Assembly: GCA_902780635.1 (NCBI GenBank)
Contig: CACZGH010000006.1
Coordinates: 62,001 to 126,000, forward strand
Reading direction: 5' to 3'
DNA from: an uncultured Prevotellaceae bacterium
GTDB lineage: Bacteria > Bacteroidota > Bacteroidia > Bacteroidales > Bacteroidaceae
Length of the DNA: 64,000 nucleotides
Below, piece by piece: positions 7,763-15,142 of this stretch. The notes under the pieces were generated by a model, which did not search any database, had not been told where the DNA came from, and saw only the letters and a list, made by a program, of their open reading frames with translations. Every line of letters begins with the position of its first letter. Within the stretch, counting starts at the first letter, position 1. The position numbers and the translations under genes are program-made.

Positions 7763-9751
7763 TTATTTATTTTTTTCTGGGGCTTCTAGACTATCTAGAT
7801 CTTCTAGATTATCTAGACCATCTAGACTATCTAGACCCTCTAGATCTTCTATCTTCTCCGGGCTTTCTGAGTGTATAAAATGATATAGCTTCTTATAGAA
7901 GGGGTGGCTTGTCATCGTCACGCTGTCGCCCAGAATGATCAGTTTCATCCTGGCTCTGGTGATGGCCACATTCATGCGGCGCAGGTCGCGTAGAAATCCG
8001 ATCTGGCCCTCGTCGTTGGCACGGACCAAGGAGATGAGGATGATGTCGCGCTCCTGCCCTTGAAAACCGTCGACGGTATTGATGGAGATGAGTCTGCGGA
8101 AAGGTTTGAAAAACTCTTTTTTCACCAGCAGACGCCGCAGATATTGCATCTGGGCACGATAGGGTGAGATGACACCCACATCGATGCGCTCCTCCAAGAT
8201 ACGCTCTTTGCCGATTTTCTTGAAATAGTTTTCCAACGTCTGGAGGGTCAGTTCTGCCTCTGTCTTGTTGATGCGCCCGAAACTCTCCCCGATAAACTCT
8301 TCGCGGCAGTTCATCTCCGAGGTGTCTATCCACAACATCGGGTGGTCGTAGTCAAGGATGCCGCGATGCCTGATCTGAGGGGCGGTCTCCACTTTGCCTC
8401 CATAGAAATAGTCGGAGGAGAAACGCATGATTTTCTCGTTCATGCGGTATTGCACTTGAAGCAGTGACACCACTTCTGGCTTATTCTCCACGATGCGCTC
8501 CATCAATGTCTTGCCAAGACCGCCTTTGAGTGCGGCGATGCTTTTGACCGTGGGAGGCAGCTGACAGTGGTCGCCGGCGAAGATGACACGCGACACTTTG
8601 CGGATGGGAATCCAGCAGGCGGCCTCTAAGGCCTGGGCGGCTTCGTCGATGAAGAGTGTGGCATATTTCTGACCGTCTAACAGACGGTTGGCTGCACCCG
8701 TCAGGGTGGAGGCGATGACACGGGCTTCACCAAACAACTCGCCTTGGATGCGGATCTCTAACTCGGTGGCACGGCTTTGCAGACGGTCCATCTTTTGATG
8801 ATAGCTGTCGTTGCCACGGCGCCGCTGGGCGCGTAGTTCACGGATGGCTTTGCGGATGCTCCACAGCTGTGGATAGTCGGGATGGGCCTCAAAGCGCCGC
8901 TCATAGGTGAAGGAGAGCATCTTGTCATTGACACGGGTGGGGTTGCCGATGCGCAGCACATGGATGCCGCGGTCTACCAACTGCTCTGAGATCCAGTCTA
9001 CAGCCATGTTGCTTTGTGCACACACCAGCACCTGGCTCTCACGGTGCAGTGTCTCGTTGATGGCTTCTACGAGGGTAGTGGTCTTGCCAGTGCCGGGAGG
9101 CCCATGCACCACCATCACGTCTTTTGCTCGCAGCACCTCATTGACGGCACGCTCCTGAGTGGGGTTGAGCCATGGAAACCGCAGGGGAGAGAAAGTGAAC
9201 TGTGCTGCTTTTTGCCGCGAGTAGAACAGGTCGCGCAGATAGGCCAACCGATTGTTGCGGGCCTGCATGGTGCGGTCGAGGGCCTCAAACATCAGCCGGT
9301 AGGAGGTCTCGTCGAAAAACAACTGTACTCCGAGATTCTCAGAGTGCTGTATCTCAGCCACTCTGCCACTGTCGGGCACGATGACCACCATCCGGTCGCC
9401 GTCGGCATAGTTGACGGTGCATGTGAAGTTGAAGTATTTGATTTTGGTGCCTGTGCCGCTCTCATTCACTTGAAAGAAACACACGGGGCGGCCATATTCG
9501 AAATTGTGTTCGATGTCGTCATCAGCCGTGCGGTGTATCTCTACTACCAGTTGGTTGAGTGAGTTGTAGTAAGAGCGGCCGGCACGAATGGGATACCAGG
9601 CATCGCCACGTTTCACCTTCCGTCGCAAGCCGATGGTCTCGGTCTGGCGGCGGTATGCCTCGCGCTCGGTGTTGTACTCTATCTCGAGCAACAGCCGTTG
9701 TTGGCGCAGCGAAATGATGGCGGCGGTGGCGCCTTGCTTGTTGTCTGACAT
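7763..9751 (-). CDS. Upf1-like superfamily 1 DNA/RNA helicase
   Basis: A 662-residue SF1B helicase of the Upf1/IGHMBP2 type. An N-terminal beta-barrel-like region (about 1-200) is followed by Walker A GPPGTGKTTT near 220, Walker B FIDEAAQALE near 370, motif III GDHCQLPPT near 395, motif V/Va VDGFQGQERDIILISLVR near 570, and motif VI NVAITRARMKLIILGD near 600. It should unwind nucleic acid with ATP in the cytoplasm. The last 30 residues are a low-complexity acidic tail of L-(D/E)-x triplets encoded by a 9-bp TCTAGA minisatellite; this tail is outside the helicase fold. A related array lies just upstream of the start. Function in the cell is unknown. Confidence 0.9.
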   Translation of the reverse strand: MSDNKQGATAAIISLRQQRLLLEIEYNTEREAYRRQTETIGLRRKVKRGDAWYPIRAGRSYYNSLNQLVVEIHRTADDDIEHNFEYGRPVCFFQVNESGTGTKIKYFNFTCTVNYADGDRMVVIVPDSGRVAEIQHSENLGVQLFFDETSYRLMFEALDRTMQARNNRLAYLRDLFYSRQKAAQFTFSPLRFPWLNPTQERAVNEVLRAKDVMVVHGPPGTGKTTTLVEAINETLHRESQVLVCAQSNMAVDWISEQLVDRGIHVLRIGNPTRVNDKMLSFTYERRFEAHPDYPQLWSIRKAIRELRAQRRRGNDSYHQKMDRLQSRATELEIRIQGELFGEARVIASTLTGAANRLLDGQKYATLFIDEAAQALEAACWIPIRKVSRVIFAGDHCQLPPTVKSIAALKGGLGKTLMERIVENKPEVVSLLQVQYRMNEKIMRFSSDYFYGGKVETAPQIRHRGILDYDHPMLWIDTSEMNCREEFIGESFGRINKTEAELTLQTLENYFKKIGKERILEERIDVGVISPYRAQMQYLRRLLVKKEFFKPFRRLISINTVDGFQGQERDIILISLVRANDEGQIGFLRDLRRMNVAITRARMKLIILGDSVTMTSHPFYKKLYHFIHSESPEKIEDLEGLDSLDGLDNLEDLDSLEAPEKNK
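7785..7850. repeat. TCTAGA minisatellite in the helicase 3' end
   Basis: Seven TCTAGA hexamers start at 7785, 7794, 7803, 7812, 7821, 7830 and 7839, exactly 9 bp apart with variable 3-bp spacers, ending in a decayed TCTATC unit. In frame on the minus strand each unit gives one L-(D/E)-x triplet of the helicase tail. Confidence 0.9.
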
Positions 9752-9766
9752 CTTTTTTGTTCTATC

Positions 9767-9886
9767 TCAATCCTCTAGATTTTCTAGATCTTCTAGATTC
9801 TCTAGATCTTCTAGATTTTCTAGATTTTCTAGATTTTCTAGATTCTCTAGATCTTCTAGATTTTCTAGATCTTCTATCCCTCCCAT
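9767..9886 (-). CDS. Possible 39-residue repeat microprotein
   Basis: A small open frame made almost entirely of the TCTAGA minisatellite. It starts with the ATG at 9886, sharing one base with the stop of the upstream lipoprotein gene (TGATG), and ends 15 bp before the helicase ATG. After MGGI the product is a run of ED-L and EN-L triplets, acidic, with leucine at every third position. It is in the same strand and triplet phase as the helicase tail, which also begins with IEDLE. Translation is not proven; it may simply be a repeat that happens to be open. Confidence 0.35.
   Translation of the reverse strand: MGGIEDLENLEDLENLENLENLENLEDLENLEDLENLED
9774..9878. repeat. TCTAGA minisatellite upstream of the helicase
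   Basis: Eleven perfect TCTAGA hexamers, at 9774 and then every 9 bp up to 9864, with spacers TTT, TCT or TTC, ending in a TCTATC unit like the array at 7785. Both arrays have the same orientation relative to the helicase gene. The array fills the gap between two minus-strand genes and would be in the helicase leader RNA. Confidence 0.92.
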
Positions 9887-10491
9887 CACTCAAAAAACCT
9901 CACACTGTAAATCTCCGCCGACTGATAGATATCGGAGGGCAGCCAACAGGTGCATTTCAGCAATGGCAAATCGTAGGAGTGGGTCGGAGGCCCCGTGAGT
10001 TGGATGCCGGCTTTGCGGTAGGCTTCTATCACCAACTGGGTGCAATAGAGTTGGGTGGTGTCTTCACTGTCGTAGTCATGGTCGAAGAGCATTCCTTTTT
10101 GGTAGAAGGCCAGGGCAGCAGCCGCGGCTTGTCGGGCGGCGATGCTGTCGTGAGCGCGACACACTTCTCCCTTGCAAGCGTTAAGGCTGGAGAAGAAGCG
10201 TGAGGGCGCCTCCATCTTCACACGGTCGAGATCGCCTTCGTATTCGGGTTCTCCCGGCACAGCGTGTACCACCATCATCACACCGGCGGAGTCGACCACG
10301 ATACCCACATGGGAGTACTGTCCACTGCGGTCGGCCAGCAACACGACGTTGCTTGTCGCACTGCCTCCGCGTCTGAAAACGATGTCTCCGGCGCGCAATT
10401 CGCAGTCTTCAGGCATGATGCTTCTCTCCTGCTCTTGTTGGCAGCCCAGGAGCGCCAACAATGCCAACATCACCCATACGGCCCTTCTCAT
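9886..10491 (-). CDS. YiiX/YebB-like NlpC/P60 lipoprotein
   Basis: A 201-residue predicted lipoprotein with a circularly permuted papain-like (YiiX/YebB-type) fold, possibly a cysteine amidase or peptidase at the envelope. Signal peptide MRRAVWVMLALLALLGC ends in the lipobox LLGC. LRAGDIVFRRGG and SGQYSHVGIVVDSAG give the strand carrying the conserved histidine, and LYCTQLVIEAYRKAGI gives the conserved cysteine (the order H before C is the permuted form). The start at 10491 is preferred over an upstream ATG because it begins the signal peptide and overlaps the glycosidase stop as ATGA. Substrate unknown. Confidence 0.82.
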   Translation of the reverse strand: MRRAVWVMLALLALLGCQQEQERSIMPEDCELRAGDIVFRRGGSATSNVVLLADRSGQYSHVGIVVDSAGVMMVVHAVPGEPEYEGDLDRVKMEAPSRFFSSLNACKGEVCRAHDSIAARQAAAAALAFYQKGMLFDHDYDSEDTTQLYCTQLVIEAYRKAGIQLTGPPTHSYDLPLLKCTCWLPSDIYQSAEIYSVRFFE

Positions 10492-12635
10492 GGCATGGGG
10501 ACAAGACCTTCCCATCGCACGTCCCAACTCCCATCAGCGGGGAAGCCAGGGTTCGTTTTCTCATTGCCGTCCCAGCCGGCGCACATCATGGCGACAGCCG
10601 TAAGCAGACCGCCATTGCCGGGGAGATACAGGCGAAGCCTGTTGTCTTGATAGTTGTGGCCGTTGGGCAGATAGGTGTTGGTGCGCTTGTCCATGAGCAG
10701 GGCGTCGACAGCATGCTGTGGCTCGTCCATCCTTGCGGCATTCATTGCCACCATGGGGAAGTCCCATCCCCAGGTCTTGTCCCAGTTCCATTTGTCGAGA
10801 ATCCAGTGAAGCGTGTTGCGCATGATGGATGTGTCGGCTTGAGGGGTCATAGGCAAGATGCCCACAGCACCGAGTACGGCGGGGTGGTCGCTGGTGAAGC
10901 GGATGTCTTCGTAGGTCTCAGGGGCTGTCTCGGCGGCGAGGTAGAGACTGTCTTTGGCGGCCAGAGGTGAGATGCGGTTGATGAGTTCGTCCCAGTCTGT
11001 GTTTCTGGGCATGCCACAGCGCTCACGCCATGCCTGTGCCACCTGCATGGCATAGTGCCAATAGGAGAGTTCAAAGGGTGGGTTCACCGTCTCTGCGGCC
11101 CGTAGCGTCTCCTGGGCAGGGATGCAGCCTTTGAGCACAAAGCGGTCGCCACGATGGTCGTAGGTAGCAAAAGAGTGCATAAAGAGGGCGGTCTCCTCTA
11201 TGAGCCGACCATATTTCTTTAAGTAATACTGCTTCTTTTGCTCATCAGTGGTGGAGCGGTAGAGCAGTTCGGCCAGATAAATCAGATGGGGCTGTTGCCA
11301 TATCAGGAAACTGCCCACATTGGAGGGGGCCTCCGTTGCCGAGGGGTCGGTCATCTTCATCCATCTCACACCTTTGAATCCTTGGCGGGTGGCGATTTCG
11401 CGAGCCATCGGCTCTGCCTTGAAGTACCATTCGAGGGTGTGGTCGAGCAATTCTGGATGTCCCCAGAGTGCAAACTGTGCTTGGTGCCACCAGATCATCT
11501 CCAGGTGGAACTTGCCAAACCACGAGTTATAGGTCAGACCGGTCTCCTGAGGGGGCGTGTCGCCAGCGTCGTTGACCGCCAAGAGGTATTGGCTCAGCAC
11601 GACGCGACGCTCCAGCTCGGCGGCGCGGGGGTCGGTGCAGGCAGAGAAGTCGACGATGGCGCCCTCTGTCCAGTATCGCTCCCAATAGTCGGCCGAGGCC
11701 GCTGCCACCTGATCGAAGGTCAGCAGTTGGCGGCTGGGGTCTTTTTGGTCGAAAAACTCACAGGTGAAAGAGGTGGTGGGACTGGCGCAATTGAAATATA
11801 CTTTGTTCCATGTGGGATGTGATCCTCCGCAGAGATTGATATGCGAGCGGGTACCCTCGCCCCAGTGGATGGCCACATAGTAGTCGGCAGCATCAAATCG
11901 TGACTTCCCGTCGAGCACACGTTTCAGGGTGTCGGTATTGGTGGAGAGCGCACCGTCAAAACTGGTGATATTCTTCTCCCATTCGTCCCAGTTGCAAGCG
12001 TCGTCGCTATGTTTGCCGGTAGGATAGGGGAAGTCAAAGTGCACCTCCATCTTCCGGTCGTCAGTGACGATGCGGGTGGCGATCAGGTCACGGGTAGGAT
12101 GGCACACGGTCTGCACATGATACGGCTTGCCGTCATAGGTGAAACGGCTGTCTATCATACCCGTCCAGAGGTCTAATGTCTGGTCGAGATGGGTGATCTT
12201 CTCTGGCTGGAGCCCTAGACCCACGGCACCTAAGTGCATGCGGTGGGGGTTCTGACGAAACCATTCCGTCGCGTCGTGTTGACGGCCACGATCACGGTAT
12301 TGGATAGAGTAAAACTCAGTATGGCCGCGACCGAAGTCATAGGCCTTCAAGGCGTCTTCTGGACGGAGCTGCTGGGGATTGTCAAAACTGTGCCATCCCC
12401 AGTCGCTCATGGTGCCTAAAGGCACACCGTTGGAGTACATACGGGGGAAGGACTGCAGACCCGTGGCGTCGACGGTGAAGGCGAACCCTCCGTTGCCCAC
12501 GGTGAGCGATGCCAATGTGTCGAGAGTGGTCACATGTGGGTTGTTGCGGCGCACCACACCTTTCCTGTCGATAGGCTGTGTGGCAAAGGCCGAACAGGAT
12601 ATGATTGTCGTTAATAGTAGAATATATTTTTTCAT
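10488..12635 (-). CDS. Secreted six-hairpin glycoside hydrolase
   Basis: A 715-residue secreted protein with signal peptide MKKYILLLTTIISCSAFA. It reads as an N-terminal beta-sandwich domain (about 30-300) followed by an alpha/alpha-barrel of six-hairpin type (about 330-715). The barrel has an acidic-aromatic motif FHLEMIWWHQAQFALWG near 410, resembling clan GH-L (GH65-like) enzymes, and GWDFPMVAMNAAR near 640. I cannot assign a CAZy family or a substrate. The start at 12635 was chosen for the signal peptide; upstream codons lie in the promoter. The lipoprotein gene downstream overlaps by 4 bp, so the two are coupled. Confidence 0.72.
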   Translation of the reverse strand: MKKYILLLTTIISCSAFATQPIDRKGVVRRNNPHVTTLDTLASLTVGNGGFAFTVDATGLQSFPRMYSNGVPLGTMSDWGWHSFDNPQQLRPEDALKAYDFGRGHTEFYSIQYRDRGRQHDATEWFRQNPHRMHLGAVGLGLQPEKITHLDQTLDLWTGMIDSRFTYDGKPYHVQTVCHPTRDLIATRIVTDDRKMEVHFDFPYPTGKHSDDACNWDEWEKNITSFDGALSTNTDTLKRVLDGKSRFDAADYYVAIHWGEGTRSHINLCGGSHPTWNKVYFNCASPTTSFTCEFFDQKDPSRQLLTFDQVAAASADYWERYWTEGAIVDFSACTDPRAAELERRVVLSQYLLAVNDAGDTPPQETGLTYNSWFGKFHLEMIWWHQAQFALWGHPELLDHTLEWYFKAEPMAREIATRQGFKGVRWMKMTDPSATEAPSNVGSFLIWQQPHLIYLAELLYRSTTDEQKKQYYLKKYGRLIEETALFMHSFATYDHRGDRFVLKGCIPAQETLRAAETVNPPFELSYWHYAMQVAQAWRERCGMPRNTDWDELINRISPLAAKDSLYLAAETAPETYEDIRFTSDHPAVLGAVGILPMTPQADTSIMRNTLHWILDKWNWDKTWGWDFPMVAMNAARMDEPQHAVDALLMDKRTNTYLPNGHNYQDNRLRLYLPGNGGLLTAVAMMCAGWDGNEKTNPGFPADGSWDVRWEGLVPMP

Positions 12636-12653
12636 TTGCGTAGATTTATGGTA

Positions 12654-12661
12654 CAAAAATA
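12654..12661 (-). promoter_or_regulatory. Putative -7 element of the six-hairpin glycosidase gene
   Basis: TATTTTTG on the minus strand, 18 bp upstream of the ATG at 12635. No clear -33 TTTG at the usual 20-bp spacing, so activator control or a weak promoter is possible. Confidence 0.45.
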
Positions 12662-12683
12662 CATAAAATATCGGAGTTTTTAG

Positions 12684-12691
12684 TACATTTG
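12684..12691 (+). promoter_or_regulatory. Putative -7 element of the pyridoxamine kinase gene
   Basis: TACATTTG matches TAnnTTTG and lies 23 bp upstream of the ATG at 12715, divergent from the glycosidase element. No -33 TTTG is visible at 20 bp. Confidence 0.5.
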
Positions 12692-12714
12692 CCGAAATTT
12701 TCGAAAATGTGGTC

Positions 12715-13530
12715 ATGAAAAGACAAATTCTATTGATTAATGATATGGCTGGCTATGGCAAAGTGGCCACCGCCGCCATGCTCCCCATTTTGTCATACAT
12801 GGGGCTGCCGGTGTATAACCTGCCCACGGCCCTGGTGTCAAACACGCTGGACTATGGCAAATTCAATATTCTTGACACGACAGACTATATCACAGGTGTT
12901 TTCCCTGTATGGAAAGAACTTGGCTTCCGTTTTGATGCTATAGCCACTGGTTTTATCGCCTCTGAGCGACAGGCTGGCATCATCTCTAAATATTGTCTGG
13001 AACAGGCTAAGAATGGCACGACCATTTTCGTAGATCCTATCATGGGTGATGAAGGCAAACTATACAATGGTGTCACACCATCGACCATCAATAGTATGCG
13101 TGAGATGTTGTCAGTGGCGCATCTCATCTATCCCAATTACACAGAGGCGTGCTATCTCACGGATACGCCTTATTGCGAGGAGGGCGTGACCGAGAAAGAG
13201 GCCTATCGGTTGGTTGACACGCTCCGGGTGTTGGGACCCAAGTCGGTGATCATCACCAGTATGCTGATCGACGGACAGCATTGTGTGATAGGATACAATC
13301 ACAAGGAGAAGGAGTATTTCACGCTGGACTACACGGAGATACCTGTTCACTTCCCAGGTACGGGCGACATCTTCTCTGCCGTGCTGATAGGGTATCTTTT
13401 GCGTGATGAGCAACTCATTGTGTCCACACGCATCGCCATGGACACAGTGGCCAAACTCATCGACCTCAACAAAGACAATGAGGATAAAAACCGGGGCATA
13501 CCCATTGAGAATTATCTCAGTATGATATAG
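12715..13530 (+). CDS. Pyridoxamine/pyridoxal kinase (PfkB-type)
   Basis: Phosphorylates B6 vitamers in the salvage route to pyridoxal phosphate. The product of about 271 residues is a ribokinase-fold enzyme: N-terminal ILLINDMAGYGKVATAAMLPILS, VDPIMGDEGKLY near 105, and the anion-hole motif HFPGTGDIFSAVLIG near 220, whose D is the catalytic base. LIYPNYTEACYL near 140 is also typical of PdxK/PdxY. The ATG at 12715 (MKRQ) is preferred to the one at 12709. Its 3' end overlaps the convergent pseudouridine synthase by 14 bp. It matters for the degenerate PdxA further along: this cell can salvage B6. Confidence 0.88.
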   Translation: MKRQILLINDMAGYGKVATAAMLPILSYMGLPVYNLPTALVSNTLDYGKFNILDTTDYITGVFPVWKELGFRFDAIATGFIASERQAGIISKYCLEQAKNGTTIFVDPIMGDEGKLYNGVTPSTINSMREMLSVAHLIYPNYTEACYLTDTPYCEEGVTEKEAYRLVDTLRVLGPKSVIITSMLIDGQHCVIGYNHKEKEYFTLDYTEIPVHFPGTGDIFSAVLIGYLLRDEQLIVSTRIAMDTVAKLIDLNKDNEDKNRGIPIENYLSMI

Positions 13531-15142
13531 AAAAACTCATCTCCTCCCCACTCTCAGGATGAACAAAGGTGATTCTGCCGGCATGCAGATGCAGACGGTC
13601 GGCGGGATGGCCATAGAGTGTGTCGCCCCAGATGGGACAGTTCAGACCATCGGGATGGGCACAATGGAGGCGTAGCTGATGGGTGCGGCCGGTGAGGGGA
13701 TGAAGTTGTATGCGTGTCCTGCCCTGGGCATCTGTGCCCACCACTTCGTATTCGGTGATGGCGGGTTTGCCATGTATGTGGTCGACGATTTGGCGTGGAC
13801 GGTCTGTGGGGTCAGGACGCAGCGGCAAACTGATGACTCCATGCTCCGGAAAATGTTTTTCGAATCTGCCTTCCAACAGCGCAAAATAGGTCTTGTGTAC
13901 CGTCCGGTTCTTAAATTGTGCCTGCAGATTCTGGTGGGCGCGCTTGGTCTTGGCTACCAACATCAGTCCGGAAGTGCCCATGTCGAGGCGGTGTACGATG
14001 AGAGGCCCATCGGCGTCAGGACAGTGGCTGCGGACAAATGACCAGACGGAGTTGCCCTCTATCTTCCCGGGAACGGATAGCATCCCCGCAGGCTTGTTGA
14101 CGACCATGATGGAGTCATCCTCATAGACGATGGCTGGTTCTGCCTCGGCAGGATGTTCATGGGGGTTGTCCTCCACATCGAGACCCTGCAGCATGAAGGT
14201 GAGGATGGGATGGCATTTGCCGCGGCAGGCGGGATAATAATGCAGGTGTCGCCGGATCTCAGCCTTGGGCGACTGTCCCCACCAGAACTCGCCTATGCAC
14301 AAGGGGTGCAGGTGATGCTGGTAGGCATATTGCAGCAGTTTGGGAGCACAGCATTCTCCTGCTCCTGATGGTGGGACTCCCTGGGTGGTAGGGGCAAAGA
14401 TCTCTGTCAGCGTCTTTGTCTCGCCGAGGGCATTGAGCATCACAAAATGGTCGAAGAGCCAACGTTGTAGGCGGTCTGAACGTTGTCGGCGCTCTTTTTT
14501 CAACATTTCTGCCTGGCGTAAAAAGTCATGGAGTTCGGTTTTCTTCTCTTCCAAAAGCAGGTCATAGCGTTTTTTGATGCGATGCAACTCCGCTTTCATA
14601 TACTGACTTTCTTGTATCAGCCGCTTTTCGGTGTCGCTGTCAAGGTGCGTGGCGCTTTGCCTGATGGCGTCGCGTCTGCTTTTGGCTGCCGACATGTCTC
14701 TCTTGTAGGCCTCAGTCTGTAGGTCTCTTTCTTTCTCAAGTTGCAGGATGTCGTGCTGGAGGGCGCAGATTGAAGGGTGTTGGGTCAGTGTGTCCACCTG
14801 ATGGTTGAGGGCGCTGATCTCTGCCTCTTCTCGTTTGAAATACCCGTCGGGCTGTTGAAAGTCAAAGACAGCGGGCACGAAATAGTCCCAGTCATTTCGC
14901 TCTGCTAACAACCCTGAATAAGCCGCTAAAAAACCGAGTTGACCGTCACGGTCCTCCACGACGAGCACGCCAAACATTTTGCCTCTTGCGATCTCTTCCT
15001 GCCAACAGTCCACAGACTGAAGGTAGGCTTGCAACTGTGAGGCAGCCTGCAAGCACAGAGGATTCGGCTCGTAGCCAAAGGGATTGTTCAGCCGCGAGGG
15101 GCGAGGCAGGTCGCTGTAGAGGGGATGGAGTGCGGTGGTCAT
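13517..15142 (-). CDS. RluA-family pseudouridine synthase with N-terminal coiled coil
   Basis: A 541-residue protein whose C-terminal 220 residues are an RluA-type pseudouridine synthase, isomerising uridines in rRNA or tRNA. The catalytic motif HRLDMGTSGLMLVAKT contains D387, and IQLHPLTGRTHQLRLH is the second hallmark. The first 320 residues are extra: a region resembling an antenna domain (GYEPNPLCLQAASQLQAYL), a long charged coiled coil (about 130-240), and a segment with CRGKCHPILTFML. Such extended enzymes are known in Bacteroidota. The start overlaps the DUF4450 gene by 4 bp (ATGA), an odd pairing for an RNA enzyme. The target RNA cannot be told. Confidence 0.88.
   Translation of the reverse strand: MTTALHPLYSDLPRPSRLNNPFGYEPNPLCLQAASQLQAYLQSVDCWQEEIARGKMFGVLVVEDRDGQLGFLAAYSGLLAERNDWDYFVPAVFDFQQPDGYFKREEAEISALNHQVDTLTQHPSICALQHDILQLEKERDLQTEAYKRDMSAAKSRRDAIRQSATHLDSDTEKRLIQESQYMKAELHRIKKRYDLLLEEKKTELHDFLRQAEMLKKERRQRSDRLQRWLFDHFVMLNALGETKTLTEIFAPTTQGVPPSGAGECCAPKLLQYAYQHHLHPLCIGEFWWGQSPKAEIRRHLHYYPACRGKCHPILTFMLQGLDVEDNPHEHPAEAEPAIVYEDDSIMVVNKPAGMLSVPGKIEGNSVWSFVRSHCPDADGPLIVHRLDMGTSGLMLVAKTKRAHQNLQAQFKNRTVHKTYFALLEGRFEKHFPEHGVISLPLRPDPTDRPRQIVDHIHGKPAITEYEVVGTDAQGRTRIQLHPLTGRTHQLRLHCAHPDGLNCPIWGDTLYGHPADRLHLHAGRITFVHPESGEEMSFSISY

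Noticed and set aside
7785-9878. CRISPR array
   Set aside because: The unit is 9 bp with 3-bp spacers, no 20-40-bp spacers and no cas genes.
9757-10203. A plus-strand 148-codon frame starting with Leu-Asp-Phe repeats
   Set aside because: It is the minisatellite read in the opposite direction followed by antisense of the lipoprotein gene, which has the better evidence (signal peptide, motifs).
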